A stretch of 15,984 bases of DNA, from positions 1-15,984 of the forward strand of contig CAAGIP010000204.1 in assembly GCA_900769955.1 (NCBI GenBank). The letters are read 5' to 3'. This stretch comes from Spirochaetia bacterium. GTDB taxonomy: Bacteria > Spirochaetota > Spirochaetia > Sphaerochaetales > Sphaerochaetaceae. The notes under the pieces are model-generated. The model ran no database searches, was not told the DNA's origin, and saw nothing but the letters and a program-made list of their open reading frames with translations. The translations under genes were made by a program, and so were the position numbers. Shown here piece by piece: positions 8,558 through 15,850 of the stretch; position 1 is the first letter of the stretch; every line of letters begins with the position of its first letter.

Positions 8558-8584
8558 GCCCCTCCCCTTAAAGAAGAGAGGGGC
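8558..8584 (-). repeat. GC-rich hairpin between binding-protein and permease genes
   Basis: A perfect 7-bp inverted repeat, GCCCCTC (8558-8564) and GAGGGGC (8578-8584), encloses a 13-base interior that can add a small CTT/AAG stem. On the minus strand it follows the binding-protein stop codon and ends just before the Shine-Dalgarno sequence of the LplB-like permease. Only TTTC follows the stem, so it is probably a leaky terminator or an mRNA-stabilising 3' end rather than a full stop. Such a hairpin would favour more binding protein than permease. Confidence 0.6.
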
Positions 8585-8602
8585 ATCAATAACGTATGAC
8601 TG

Positions 8603-10168
8603 TCAGTCAGTGAACTTTGCCTTATATGCTTCCTGAATGGCTTTCTCAGCCTTGGCACCGCCTGCAGCATTGAACTGCTTCACGAATGTGTCAAAGTAGC
8701 TGATCGGCTTTGTACCGGTAATCATGTCGTAATATGCCTGTTCAGTGAGGGTATCGAGGGTTGCGACGCATGATGAGAACTCCTCGGTTGCAGGAGCATT
8801 GAATCTCCAGTATCCGTTTCCGGTAACAGACTGACCGAATGCGGTCTTGGTGCTGTCAACGTGCTCTGCGAAATATACAGTGCTGCCGAAATCAACCTGG
8901 AGCACACCCTGCTTTCTGAGATCAGTGCCTTCCATGATGCGGGAATATGTTCCGTACGGAGTCTTCTCGAAGTGCACGCCTTCAATACCGTAATTGGCAA
9001 GTTTTGCATACTCAGGATCACAATAGTAGGCATCAAGCATCTTCAGGAAAGCATCAACCTTTCTAGGATCTTCAGCACACTTGGTGGTAATGACCGTAAG
9101 ACGTCCGACCTTGTTCCAGCCTTCAGTTCCGCTCTGTCCGTTCGGTCCGACAGGAGCAGGTCCGAACACAATGTCACCATCAGGATTGAGCGCCTTGAAT
9201 TCCCTCATGCACACACCCCAGTTCTTGGGATCCTGTGTATCGGTACTGGCGTTAAGGTAGTGATAGGGCTGTGCGCATGTGACACCGATCTGACCGTTCA
9301 TGAATGCGTGGGACAGCCACTGATAACCGCCGTGGTTCTCACCGGTGATGAACTCCTTGTCGATGAGACCCTTTTTATACCAGTCATTAAGGAGCGTGAG
9401 AACTTCCTTTGCTTCAGGTCTTGTCCAGGGGAAGAACGGTACGTTGTCATCGCCGAGCTGAACTTCCTCAACCTTGAATCCTGTTGCGGCACCGGTAACG
9501 CATCTGAGTCCGTATGCACCGAAGATCGCATTGAACGTTCTCTCTGCCATACCTGCAGTATCATTCCTGCCGTCACCGTCAGGATCATTGTATGTGAATG
9601 CTGTCAGGACCTGCTCAAACTCCTCGATTGTGGTCGGAACCTGAAGACCAAGGTTATCAAGCCAGTCCTTTCTCCAGATGAGAGCCATCGGAACCTGCTG
9701 CATCGGGTTTGCAACGCCATAGTTCTTACCTTTGTAAACCATTGTTGACCAGAGATCACCGGGGTCATTGGCGTCAGCTACCGCTGCATAGTGGGGAGCC
9801 TTCTCACGGATGAGTTCAACAGGAAGCTCCGCAACAATTCCTCCGTCTACAAGCTGAGCCAGGATCGTGGTATTGTCAACAACCAGGACGTCAGGCATCT
9901 CACCGCCCGCAAACCTCACGTTGAGGTTCTCCCAGAAATGTGCCGCATCAACATGCCAGGCCTTGAGATCGATATCAAAACGTTCCTCAATCATCTTTAC
10001 GACTTCAGCGTTGTCATCTACTTCAGCCGATGTCTGACCGAGAAGAAATTCCATTCTGACAGGGCCTTCCGTTGCTGCTGCCGGCTGTTCCTTTGCGCCT
10101 GATGCGAATACTGAAACACACATGAGCGCAACCAATAACAATAATGAAACTGATCTTTTCATTTTCAT
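8603..10168 (-). CDS. Extracellular solute-binding protein for oligosaccharides (LplA/AlgQ-like, CUT1)
   Basis: This is the substrate-capture subunit of the ABC importer, 521 residues, a usual size for LplA-type proteins. An N-terminal export signal (KMKR then a hydrophobic core) ends at VFA (20-22) before SGAKEQ, a probable signal peptidase I site. There is no good lipobox, since the only cysteine, Cys17, follows ALM. The SGAKE form is typical of spirochaete binding proteins. A loop at about 194-203 (NDPDGDGRND) resembles the calcium-binding loop of alginate-binding AlgQ-type proteins. IWRKDWLDNLG at about 164-174 is also family-typical. Two ATG codons compete, at 10166-10168 and 10160-10162. 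The Shine-Dalgarno AAGGAG is three bases from the first and nine from the second, so the start is uncertain by two codons. It is the first gene of the minus operon, directly after the divergent promoter region. Confidence 0.93.
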   Translation of the reverse strand: MKMKRSVSLLLLVALMCVSVFASGAKEQPAAATEGPVRMEFLLGQTSAEVDDNAEVVKMIEERFDIDLKAWHVDAAHFWENLNVRFAGGEMPDVLVVDNTTILAQLVDGGIVAELPVELIREKAPHYAAVADANDPGDLWSTMVYKGKNYGVANPMQQVPMALIWRKDWLDNLGLQVPTTIEEFEQVLTAFTYNDPDGDGRNDTAGMAERTFNAIFGAYGLRCVTGAATGFKVEEVQLGDDNVPFFPWTRPEAKEVLTLLNDWYKKGLIDKEFITGENHGGYQWLSHAFMNGQIGVTCAQPYHYLNASTDTQDPKNWGVCMREFKALNPDGDIVFGPAPVGPNGQSGTEGWNKVGRLTVITTKCAEDPRKVDAFLKMLDAYYCDPEYAKLANYGIEGVHFEKTPYGTYSRIMEGTDLRKQGVLQVDFGSTVYFAEHVDSTKTAFGQSVTGNGYWRFNAPATEEFSSCVATLDTLTEQAYYDMITGTKPISYFDTFVKQFNAAGGAKAEKAIQEAYKAKFTD

Positions 10169-10233
10169 GTTCTCCTTTTCGTCCTTTCATGAAAACATGA
10201 GTTTTTTACCCCCGCAATCAACAAAAAATAGAA

Positions 10234-10262
10234 ATAATACCACTATTTTGACACTCCGCACA
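10234..10262 (-). promoter_or_regulatory. Putative promoter of the minus-strand transport/degradation operon
   Basis: On the minus strand TATTAT (10239-10234) is preceded by TG one base upstream (10242-10241). That makes an extended -10 element. The corresponding -35 position (10262-10257) reads TGTGCG, a poor match, which would suit an activator-dependent promoter. Transcription would begin near 10227, giving a leader of about 60 nt before the binding-protein gene. One arm of the 11-bp inverted repeat lies in the spacer. Predicted by eye only. Confidence 0.4.
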
Positions 10263-10288
10263 GGAAATGCGAATCTTTCAAAATAGTG
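10241..10288. promoter_or_regulatory. Candidate operator: 11-bp perfect inverted repeat in the divergent promoter region
   Basis: CACTATTTTGA at 10241-10251 is repeated as its exact reverse complement, TCAAAATAGTG, at 10278-10288, with 26 bases between the arms. Arm centres are 37 bp apart, about three and a half helical turns. The arms lie between the start codons of the two divergent operons. The likely binder is the AraC-family regulator of this locus, but this is an inference from position. Confidence 0.55.
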
Positions 10289-10310
10289 ACATTAATACTT
10301 TTTTCTGACA

Positions 10311-10339
10311 TTGCAGGCAAAATAAGGTGACCTGATAAT
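10311..10339 (+). promoter_or_regulatory. Putative promoter of the plus-strand lyase/sulfatase operon
   Basis: TTGCAG (10311-10316) and GATAAT (10334-10339) are 17 bases apart. The -10 matches the consensus at five of six positions and the -35 at three. Transcription would start near 10346, leaving a very short leader before the Shine-Dalgarno sequence GGGGAGG (10355-10361) and ATG 10369. Arm 2 of the inverted repeat would be centred near -63, a usual position for an upstream activator. Predicted by eye only. Confidence 0.35.
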
Positions 10340-10368
10340 ATCAAAAAAGTGTGCGGGGAGGTAAACGG

Positions 10369-12342
10369 ATGAATCTTTCGGCAAATGAAGTCAGATGCCG
10401 CATCAGGACAATGCATAAAGGACTTTCAGCATCGGAAAGAGGAAAGGAAATCAGGAATCAGTTTCCAACTCTCGCTGAAAGAATAATTGAAAATGCGGAT
10501 GAAGCAGCCAAAGGAATGCTCATTCTCCCGGGGACCGGAGGAAAGCCCGCATTCATAGGAAATCCTCCGGCCTGGTATCGCATCCCGGACAGCAACAAAG
10601 AGTATTTATTCTCTCTCAACAGACTCGTACATCTCAAACTGATCAGTGAAGCATATAGCCTCACGGGTGATGAAAGGTATTCATCAGCAGTAATGTCACA
10701 GCTTGAGAACTGGCTTGACACGGTAACGCCTCCGGAACTGACTGATGATAAAGGGAAGCTGAGGACTGAAGAGTTTGAAAAGTGCACTCCATGGAGGGCA
10801 CTGGAAGTGGGCATAAGATGCTACAGAACACTTCCGATGATAATATCACTTATGGCGGATACCCCTTATTTCACTGACTCTTTTCTGGAAAAACTGCTCT
10901 CCTCCCTCACTATCCACAGGGATATTCTTTACCATATATCACCACTGCTCTGGCCGCATGCGGACCACAACCATTACCTGATGGAGAATCTGGGACTCAT
11001 GTCCATTTCACTGATGTTTCCAGAACTTGACCCGGATGGCAGATATCTTGCCCATTCGCAGAGGGAACTGGACAGGTGCATGGAAGCACAGTGCACCGGA
11101 TACGGCGGACAGGTGGAAGGATGCCCGTCCTACCACAACGGTACTGTCTACTGGTTCTCACTGCGTAATTACATGGCACATCTCTACGGGATCAGCGTAC
11201 CGGAAGAGTACACGGGAAAACTTGAGAAGATGGCAATCCACTCACTTTATGCAACCCGTCCCAGAGGAGGAAACCATCCTTGGGGTGACAGCCATGCGGC
11301 GGATAAGGAAACAGCAGCGCTGGGTGCGCTTGGTTATTTCATGGCCACGGGAAAAAGCGAATATCTTCGGCAGGTTCTGTGTTATCTTCCGAAAGCAACT
11401 CTGGAAAATGACATCATGGATAATCTCTGGAGGATTGAAAACAGAGAAGAACTGAAAAGAATACTTAATGAAAAACCCGTTACTCCGATACTTCCCACCG
11501 TCTTCTGGGATAAGGACCTCAATCAGGCATTCATAAAAAGCTCCTGGGGCAGCGATGCACTCTCGATCATGACAGGTTGCAGGCTTCCGGTCAAAAACCT
11601 CCATGCACACATGGATCCCGGCGGTTTCGATCTGGTATGCTGCGGCCGCCCGATTCTGACAGATCCCGGCATTTACACATACAGGGACTGTGAAGAAAGA
11701 CATTGTTTCAAATCCACACCATGGCATAACTGTGCCACAATCAACGGCGAGGATGCCTGGGAATACAGGGGATCATGGGCTTATGGTCCTCAGGGAGAAG
11801 GATGCATCACATCAGTTACTGAAAAAGGAAATCTGGTATCGGTGAAATCCAGATACCGGAGGATAAAGGATGACATCATACTGATCAGGAATCTGACGGT
11901 ACTTGAGGACAGGACGATAATAATAACTGACAGAGCGGAGGGAATGAGTGAATCGGACAGGCTGACTGCATTCTTTCATGCAGACTATCCGGAAATGAAA
12001 AAGATTGCGGAAAACTGTTACGGGGCAGCTGATGATGAAGCCGGAGTCATCATTACAGCAGTACATGGCTCAGAGCAAAGTGAACTCCTTCCCGGAATGA
12101 TCTCGGACCGGGTGGATGTGGCTCACACCTCGTCAAGGCTCTGCTTTTCATCAGGCAGGGGACAGAACCTGATGATAACTGTCATTGAGCCTTACAGGGG
12201 AGAAACCCCTCCGGGCCTGCCCCATGCCCTGATATCAGGAACAACAGCAAAGGTATATACACACTCCGGAATACTGGAGATGGAAACGGAAACACTTGAT
12301 GCACAGGAGGTAAAGAACGATGAAACAGCTGCCGGTATTTGA
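10369..12342 (+). CDS. Heparinase II/III-family polysaccharide lyase (first of two)
   Basis: A probable lyase that cleaves uronic-acid-containing oligosaccharides by beta-elimination. The 657-residue protein has an N-terminal alpha-helical toroid and a C-terminal beta-sandwich, as in the heparinase II/III superfamily. Visible signatures are HADHNHYLMENLGL at 197-210 (Asn201, His202), GQVEGCPSYHNG at 247-258 (Glu250, Tyr255, His256), HAHMDPGGF at 412-420 followed by GRPILTDPGIYTY, and PWHNCATING at 451-460. These correspond to catalytic Asn/His/Tyr and metal-site regions of the family. There is no signal peptide, so it is cytoplasmic and probably acts on imported oligosaccharides. The ATG at 10369-10371 is used rather than GTG 10351, because GGGGAGG lies seven bases before the ATG and the GTG is itself upstream of that site. 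First gene of the plus operon. It overlaps the next gene by 23 nt. Exact substrate unknown. Confidence 0.88.
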   Translation: MNLSANEVRCRIRTMHKGLSASERGKEIRNQFPTLAERIIENADEAAKGMLILPGTGGKPAFIGNPPAWYRIPDSNKEYLFSLNRLVHLKLISEAYSLTGDERYSSAVMSQLENWLDTVTPPELTDDKGKLRTEEFEKCTPWRALEVGIRCYRTLPMIISLMADTPYFTDSFLEKLLSSLTIHRDILYHISPLLWPHADHNHYLMENLGLMSISLMFPELDPDGRYLAHSQRELDRCMEAQCTGYGGQVEGCPSYHNGTVYWFSLRNYMAHLYGISVPEEYTGKLEKMAIHSLYATRPRGGNHPWGDSHAADKETAALGALGYFMATGKSEYLRQVLCYLPKATLENDIMDNLWRIENREELKRILNEKPVTPILPTVFWDKDLNQAFIKSSWGSDALSIMTGCRLPVKNLHAHMDPGGFDLVCCGRPILTDPGIYTYRDCEERHCFKSTPWHNCATINGEDAWEYRGSWAYGPQGEGCITSVTEKGNLVSVKSRYRRIKDDIILIRNLTVLEDRTIIITDRAEGMSESDRLTAFFHADYPEMKKIAENCYGAADDEAGVIITAVHGSEQSELLPGMISDRVDVAHTSSRLCFSSGRGQNLMITVIEPYRGETPPGLPHALISGTTAKVYTHSGILEMETETLDAQEVKNDETAAGI

Positions 12343-14344
12343 AGGCGACGTAAAGGATTATGATGTATTCAGGGCCCTGGACCTTAACCTGCCAGGTCTG
12401 AATGAGACAAAGGAAGCATATGAAAAGGGAGATATTCCCGGCGCGAAAAAAGCATTCATCTCATATCTTGAAACAAGGAAAACCCCGGTCTACTACTTCG
12501 ATTACAGATCCCTTCCTCTTAAAAAGATCGACACGGAGACCAATCCATATTATTTCCAGTCAGCGCTCGGCCTTAACGGAGACCTTAAAAGTTTCTGTCT
12601 GTATGTGGCTGACAGAATGATGGATAACGTGTATGTCCTTCCCGGAAGGGGACGGGGGGAAGTTGATCTCGGAAGAAACTATGAGAACATGATCCACTTC
12701 AACTTCATTGAGGATCAGGGCAAAAGGCACAGACACTCACTGGACATGTTCGTAAGGGGTCAGTTCTTCGAGTCCTTTGCGGTTGCATACCACGAAACCG
12801 GCGACAGAAAATACATAGACAAATTCAGTGAGCTGCTTCAGGTATTCTTCAGGACCTACCCTTTGAGGATTGCCGATACATCACCTTCTGCAAGCCGTTT
12901 CCAGTTTGACGAGGACAGGGATGTCATGAGTACGGGATGGCTGACAATGGTTTACACTACCCTGTTCTACACCAGACTTCCTTATGAAACCGATACGGAT
13001 CTGGCTTTTGAAATCGTGAAGAGAATCTGGTTTCTGGGAGTACAGTTCACCAGATTCAGCAAAGACGGATACAGGATGTACAATCATCACCTCTGGGAAA
13101 GAGGACTGGTACCTTTCATTCTCAGCATCATGTTTCCCGAATTCCCTGCATTCAGGAAAATGAGAGCACGCGGAGCACAGGTGGTCAGACGCCATGTAAT
13201 GGATGACTTCGGGCCGACGGGAGGCTACAGCGAGCATTCAATCGCCTACTGGTCAGGAGCAGCCCTCGGGGAGATGATGAGCAGAGGTCTTATTCTTGCA
13301 CGTCTTAACGATGTACCGCTGCTCAGAAACAGGGAATTCAGAAGAATTGACAGTGCATTTACCCTTCTTGCAATGTTAAGCGCACCCGGACAGCGCTATC
13401 CTTCCCTCGGAGACAACAGGGGACCGATGATAGATCCCGTGCTTAATCTGGGTATCCTGGCAACAGGAAACAGGGCATGCTCGGAAATACTTGAACAGAG
13501 AAAAACAGGAGTGACAAAGAACTCGGTTTCACTTGATTCATCCGATGATACGGCAGGTTTCACCGTCTCGAGAAGCTCATACACGGATAAGGCTAACTAC
13601 CTGCTTGTCTCAACAAAGAACGACTGCGGTTACACGGGACATAACCACATGGACATGCTCTCGGTATGCCTTTCCATAAGGGGTGAGGAAATCATAGGTG
13701 AACCATATGCGGGGAAACTGTATCACAATGTTAAGATGAACAGTCCCCAGAGAGGCTATATGTATAACATGAGTTCCCACAATACGGTCCTGTGTTACGG
13801 CAGGCCGGTACAGGATGATATGGTATATGCAAACAAATGGGGTGTATACAGACCCGATACGCCCGTGGACCGATTTGAAGTCAGAAAGAACGGTACCTAC
13901 ATGAAGGCCCATCATAAGGCTTACACCTTCTGTGAACATGTCAGGGAGATCTGGTTTGATCGTGAACGAGGAATTCTCGTTCAGGACACAGTAGAGCGCG
14001 GAAACAGGATTGAAAAAGCTCACATCCAGAGATGGCATCTGATGGACGGGTGCGAAGTGAAGAAACTTTCCTCCAACTCCCTGCTCATAACAAAGAACAA
14101 TGTGAAGGTAATGATGATCACTGACAGTAAGGCGAAAATCAGGGTGTGGAAAAACACGGAAAAACTGGTGCCTTCCATATACCCTGATGACTCATGCCTC
14201 TACCCGATCATTGACATCAGCTTCAGGGCTCCTGAAGCTAAACAGTCTGATGTTGCCGCGGCAAAACTCAGGACCATGTTCATTGACGTTACTGAAAACG
14301 AAACTATTCCTTCACTTGACTCAGAATGGCTGGATGAAGAATGA
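12320..14344 (+). CDS. Heparinase II/III-family polysaccharide lyase (second of two)
   Basis: This is a second, clearly divergent lyase of the same superfamily, with 674 residues. Visible elements are YNHHLWERG at 254-262 (Asn255, His256), GPTGGYSEHSIAYW at 298-311 (Glu305, His306, Tyr310), GHNHMDMLSV at 440-449 (His441, His443, Asp445) followed by EIIGEPYAG, and MSSHNTVLCYGRP at 484-496. These lie at the corresponding steps of the fold as in the first enzyme, but the intervening sequence is very different, so the two probably cleave different linkages or differently sulfated units. There is no signal peptide. Start ATG 12320 follows AGGAGG nine bases upstream. Its first 23 bases overlap the end of the first lyase gene and its last four overlap the sulfatase start, so the three genes are translated as a unit. 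The N-terminal segment at 1-80 resembles the leader domain of larger family members. Confidence 0.88.
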   Translation: MKQLPVFEGDVKDYDVFRALDLNLPGLNETKEAYEKGDIPGAKKAFISYLETRKTPVYYFDYRSLPLKKIDTETNPYYFQSALGLNGDLKSFCLYVADRMMDNVYVLPGRGRGEVDLGRNYENMIHFNFIEDQGKRHRHSLDMFVRGQFFESFAVAYHETGDRKYIDKFSELLQVFFRTYPLRIADTSPSASRFQFDEDRDVMSTGWLTMVYTTLFYTRLPYETDTDLAFEIVKRIWFLGVQFTRFSKDGYRMYNHHLWERGLVPFILSIMFPEFPAFRKMRARGAQVVRRHVMDDFGPTGGYSEHSIAYWSGAALGEMMSRGLILARLNDVPLLRNREFRRIDSAFTLLAMLSAPGQRYPSLGDNRGPMIDPVLNLGILATGNRACSEILEQRKTGVTKNSVSLDSSDDTAGFTVSRSSYTDKANYLLVSTKNDCGYTGHNHMDMLSVCLSIRGEEIIGEPYAGKLYHNVKMNSPQRGYMYNMSSHNTVLCYGRPVQDDMVYANKWGVYRPDTPVDRFEVRKNGTYMKAHHKAYTFCEHVREIWFDRERGILVQDTVERGNRIEKAHIQRWHLMDGCEVKKLSSNSLLITKNNVKVMMITDSKAKIRVWKNTEKLVPSIYPDDSCLYPIIDISFRAPEAKQSDVAAAKLRTMFIDVTENETIPSLDSEWLDEE

Positions 14345-15717
14345 ATATCGTAATGATAATGTGTGACGAGCTCAGCGGGAGCATGGTCGGGAAACCCGGC
14401 TGCACTCCGAACCTGGACGGGCTTGCCGCATCAGGTTCACTTTATGACAATGCATACACGACATGCCCGCTCTGCGCACCTGCCAGGGCGAGCTGGTTCA
14501 CAGGTAAATACGTGAACCGTATCGGGACCTGGGACAACTCAACTCCATACGACGGAAAAGTAGCCGTCGGCATGGCAGAGTACCTGAAGTCTTACGGAAT
14601 TCCATTCTCACAGATAGGGAAAACTCACTTTCATCATGAAGGCGAATACCGTTTCGCATCCTCTGCCGAGCTTGGGCTTCTTCAGAAAACAGACAACGGA
14701 TGTTTCTACCGCAGCAGGCACATAGCCAGAATCGGTGCGGAAAAACGATATAAGGAAACCGGCATCACTGACGGAAGCGACAGCTTTGACGACAGAGTGC
14801 TGAAAGCATCAGTAAGCTGGCTCAATGCACACAAAGCAGACACAGATCCATGGGTCCTGAGCATAGGATTCACGGAACCTCACTTCCCGTTCCGTGTAAG
14901 AAAAGAGAACTGGGAAAGGTTTGAAGACATTACCATACCTGGAAACGCATACCCACCTTTCACTTCCCTAAACACGACGCTTGAAGAGCTCCGGCACTAC
15001 TTCCGCTGTGATCTGGCAGATAAGGATGTCATCAGAAGGATACTGACAGGATACCATGCCGCAACCCGTGAACTTGATGAAAAGATCGGGACGCTGCTTT
15101 CAGTTCTCAGAACAACCGGACTGGATAAGGATACTGCAGTCATCTTCACCAGTGACCATGGGGAACAGGGAGGTGAACACGGACTCTGGTGGAAGTGCTG
15201 CATGTTCGAATCCTCAGCAAGAATACCGCTTATCATCCATACTCCCGGAGAAACAAAGGGAAGGATAATACATGATCCGGTATCACTTACGGATATTTTC
15301 CCCACACTCTGCGATATGCTTAATGTACCTGTTCCGTCAGACATCGACGGCGAATCCCTATACTCAGGGAGGAAGGACTTTGCCTTCAGCGAGTACAACG
15401 GACATGGGGTTTCCGGAGGCATGTACATGATAAGATGGAAAAACTGGAAATACGTATACTACACAAACGATGAACCGCAGCTCTTTGACCTCGAAAGAGA
15501 TCCGGAAGAAAACACGGACCTGTACAGTAAACTGAAATACTCAGACACGGTAAAAGAGTGCATGAAAAGACTTTATTCCGTATGCGACCCGCATGAAGTC
15601 ACAAAACGTTCACTCGAATTTCAGGAATCAATGAGAAGAGCACTCTCCCTTTCCGAAGAGTACACTCAGGAACGCGGAGGAGCATTCGTCCCTCATCCGC
15701 ACAGATACACAAAGTAA
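14341..15717 (+). CDS. Sulfatase (alkaline-phosphatase superfamily, type I, Cys-type), second copy
   Basis: The second sulfatase of the locus has 458 residues. Cys45 in CAPAR (45-49) is the formylglycine precursor. The metal and active-site motifs are MCDE (Asp9, Glu10), GKTHFHHEGEY (Lys94, His96), TEPHFPF (His181), and TSDHGEQGGEHG (Asp272, His273) with Lys285. The overall form recalls choline-sulfatase-like and iduronate-2-sulfatase-like proteins. It differs strongly from the minus-operon sulfatase outside these motifs, so a different sulfate position is likely. There is no signal peptide, so it acts in the cytoplasm. The start ATG overlaps the TGA of the upstream lyase as ATGA. No strong Shine-Dalgarno sequence precedes it, so translation probably depends on reinitiation. 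Last gene of the plus operon. No convincing terminator with a T-run follows. Confidence 0.92.
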   Translation: MNIVMIMCDELSGSMVGKPGCTPNLDGLAASGSLYDNAYTTCPLCAPARASWFTGKYVNRIGTWDNSTPYDGKVAVGMAEYLKSYGIPFSQIGKTHFHHEGEYRFASSAELGLLQKTDNGCFYRSRHIARIGAEKRYKETGITDGSDSFDDRVLKASVSWLNAHKADTDPWVLSIGFTEPHFPFRVRKENWERFEDITIPGNAYPPFTSLNTTLEELRHYFRCDLADKDVIRRILTGYHAATRELDEKIGTLLSVLRTTGLDKDTAVIFTSDHGEQGGEHGLWWKCCMFESSARIPLIIHTPGETKGRIIHDPVSLTDIFPTLCDMLNVPVPSDIDGESLYSGRKDFAFSEYNGHGVSGGMYMIRWKNWKYVYYTNDEPQLFDLERDPEENTDLYSKLKYSDTVKECMKRLYSVCDPHEVTKRSLEFQESMRRALSLSEEYTQERGGAFVPHPHRYTK

Positions 15718-15781
15718 GGATTCCTGTCCATTCACATGAACTCAGCGTTTTGAAATTCCAAAAAGAACCATCAGTACAACC

Positions 15782-15815
15782 GGGGAAATGATGATCTGAA
15801 ACAGAAAATTTCCCC
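15782..15815. repeat. 8-bp inverted repeat downstream of the second sulfatase
   Basis: GGGGAAAT (15782-15789) and ATTTCCCC (15808-15815) form a perfect inverted repeat with an 18-base loop, 64 bases after the sulfatase stop codon. No T-run follows on either strand, so it is not a standard rho-independent terminator. It may protect the 3' end of the plus-operon transcript. Confidence 0.35.
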
Positions 15816-15816
15816 T

Positions 15817-15850
15817 CATTGCAGATGCAATGACATTATGATGCATTGCA
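15817..15850. repeat. Triple CATTGCA repeat (two direct, one inverted)
   Basis: CATTGCA occurs at 15817-15823 and 15844-15850, with its reverse complement TGCAATG at 15826-15832. The first two copies form a near-continuous palindrome separated by GA. The cluster lies in the gene-poor right edge. It could be a regulator site or chance. Confidence 0.3.

Noticed and set aside
8597..8609. TGACTG/CAGTCA palindrome over the binding-protein stop codon
   Set aside because: It has a one-base centre, no further copies noticed and an overlap with coding sequence. Probably chance.
8861..9748. Long 295-codon plus-strand ORF
   Set aside because: It lies entirely antisense to the solute-binding protein gene, whose family motifs are clear. 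Long antisense frames are expected from codon bias.
10185..10194. TTTCATGAAA palindrome upstream of the binding-protein gene
   Set aside because: It is only 10 bp, AT-rich and unpaired with other sites. It lies in the predicted leader and could easily be chance.
10248..10253. Perfect TTGACA as a plus-strand -35 element
   Set aside because: No acceptable -10 element lies 16-19 bases downstream (the region reads CGAATCTTTC), and the match overlaps the inverted-repeat arm.
10351..10353. GTG as start of the first lyase gene
   Set aside because: It lies before the GGGGAGG ribosome-binding site, which is well spaced from ATG 10369.
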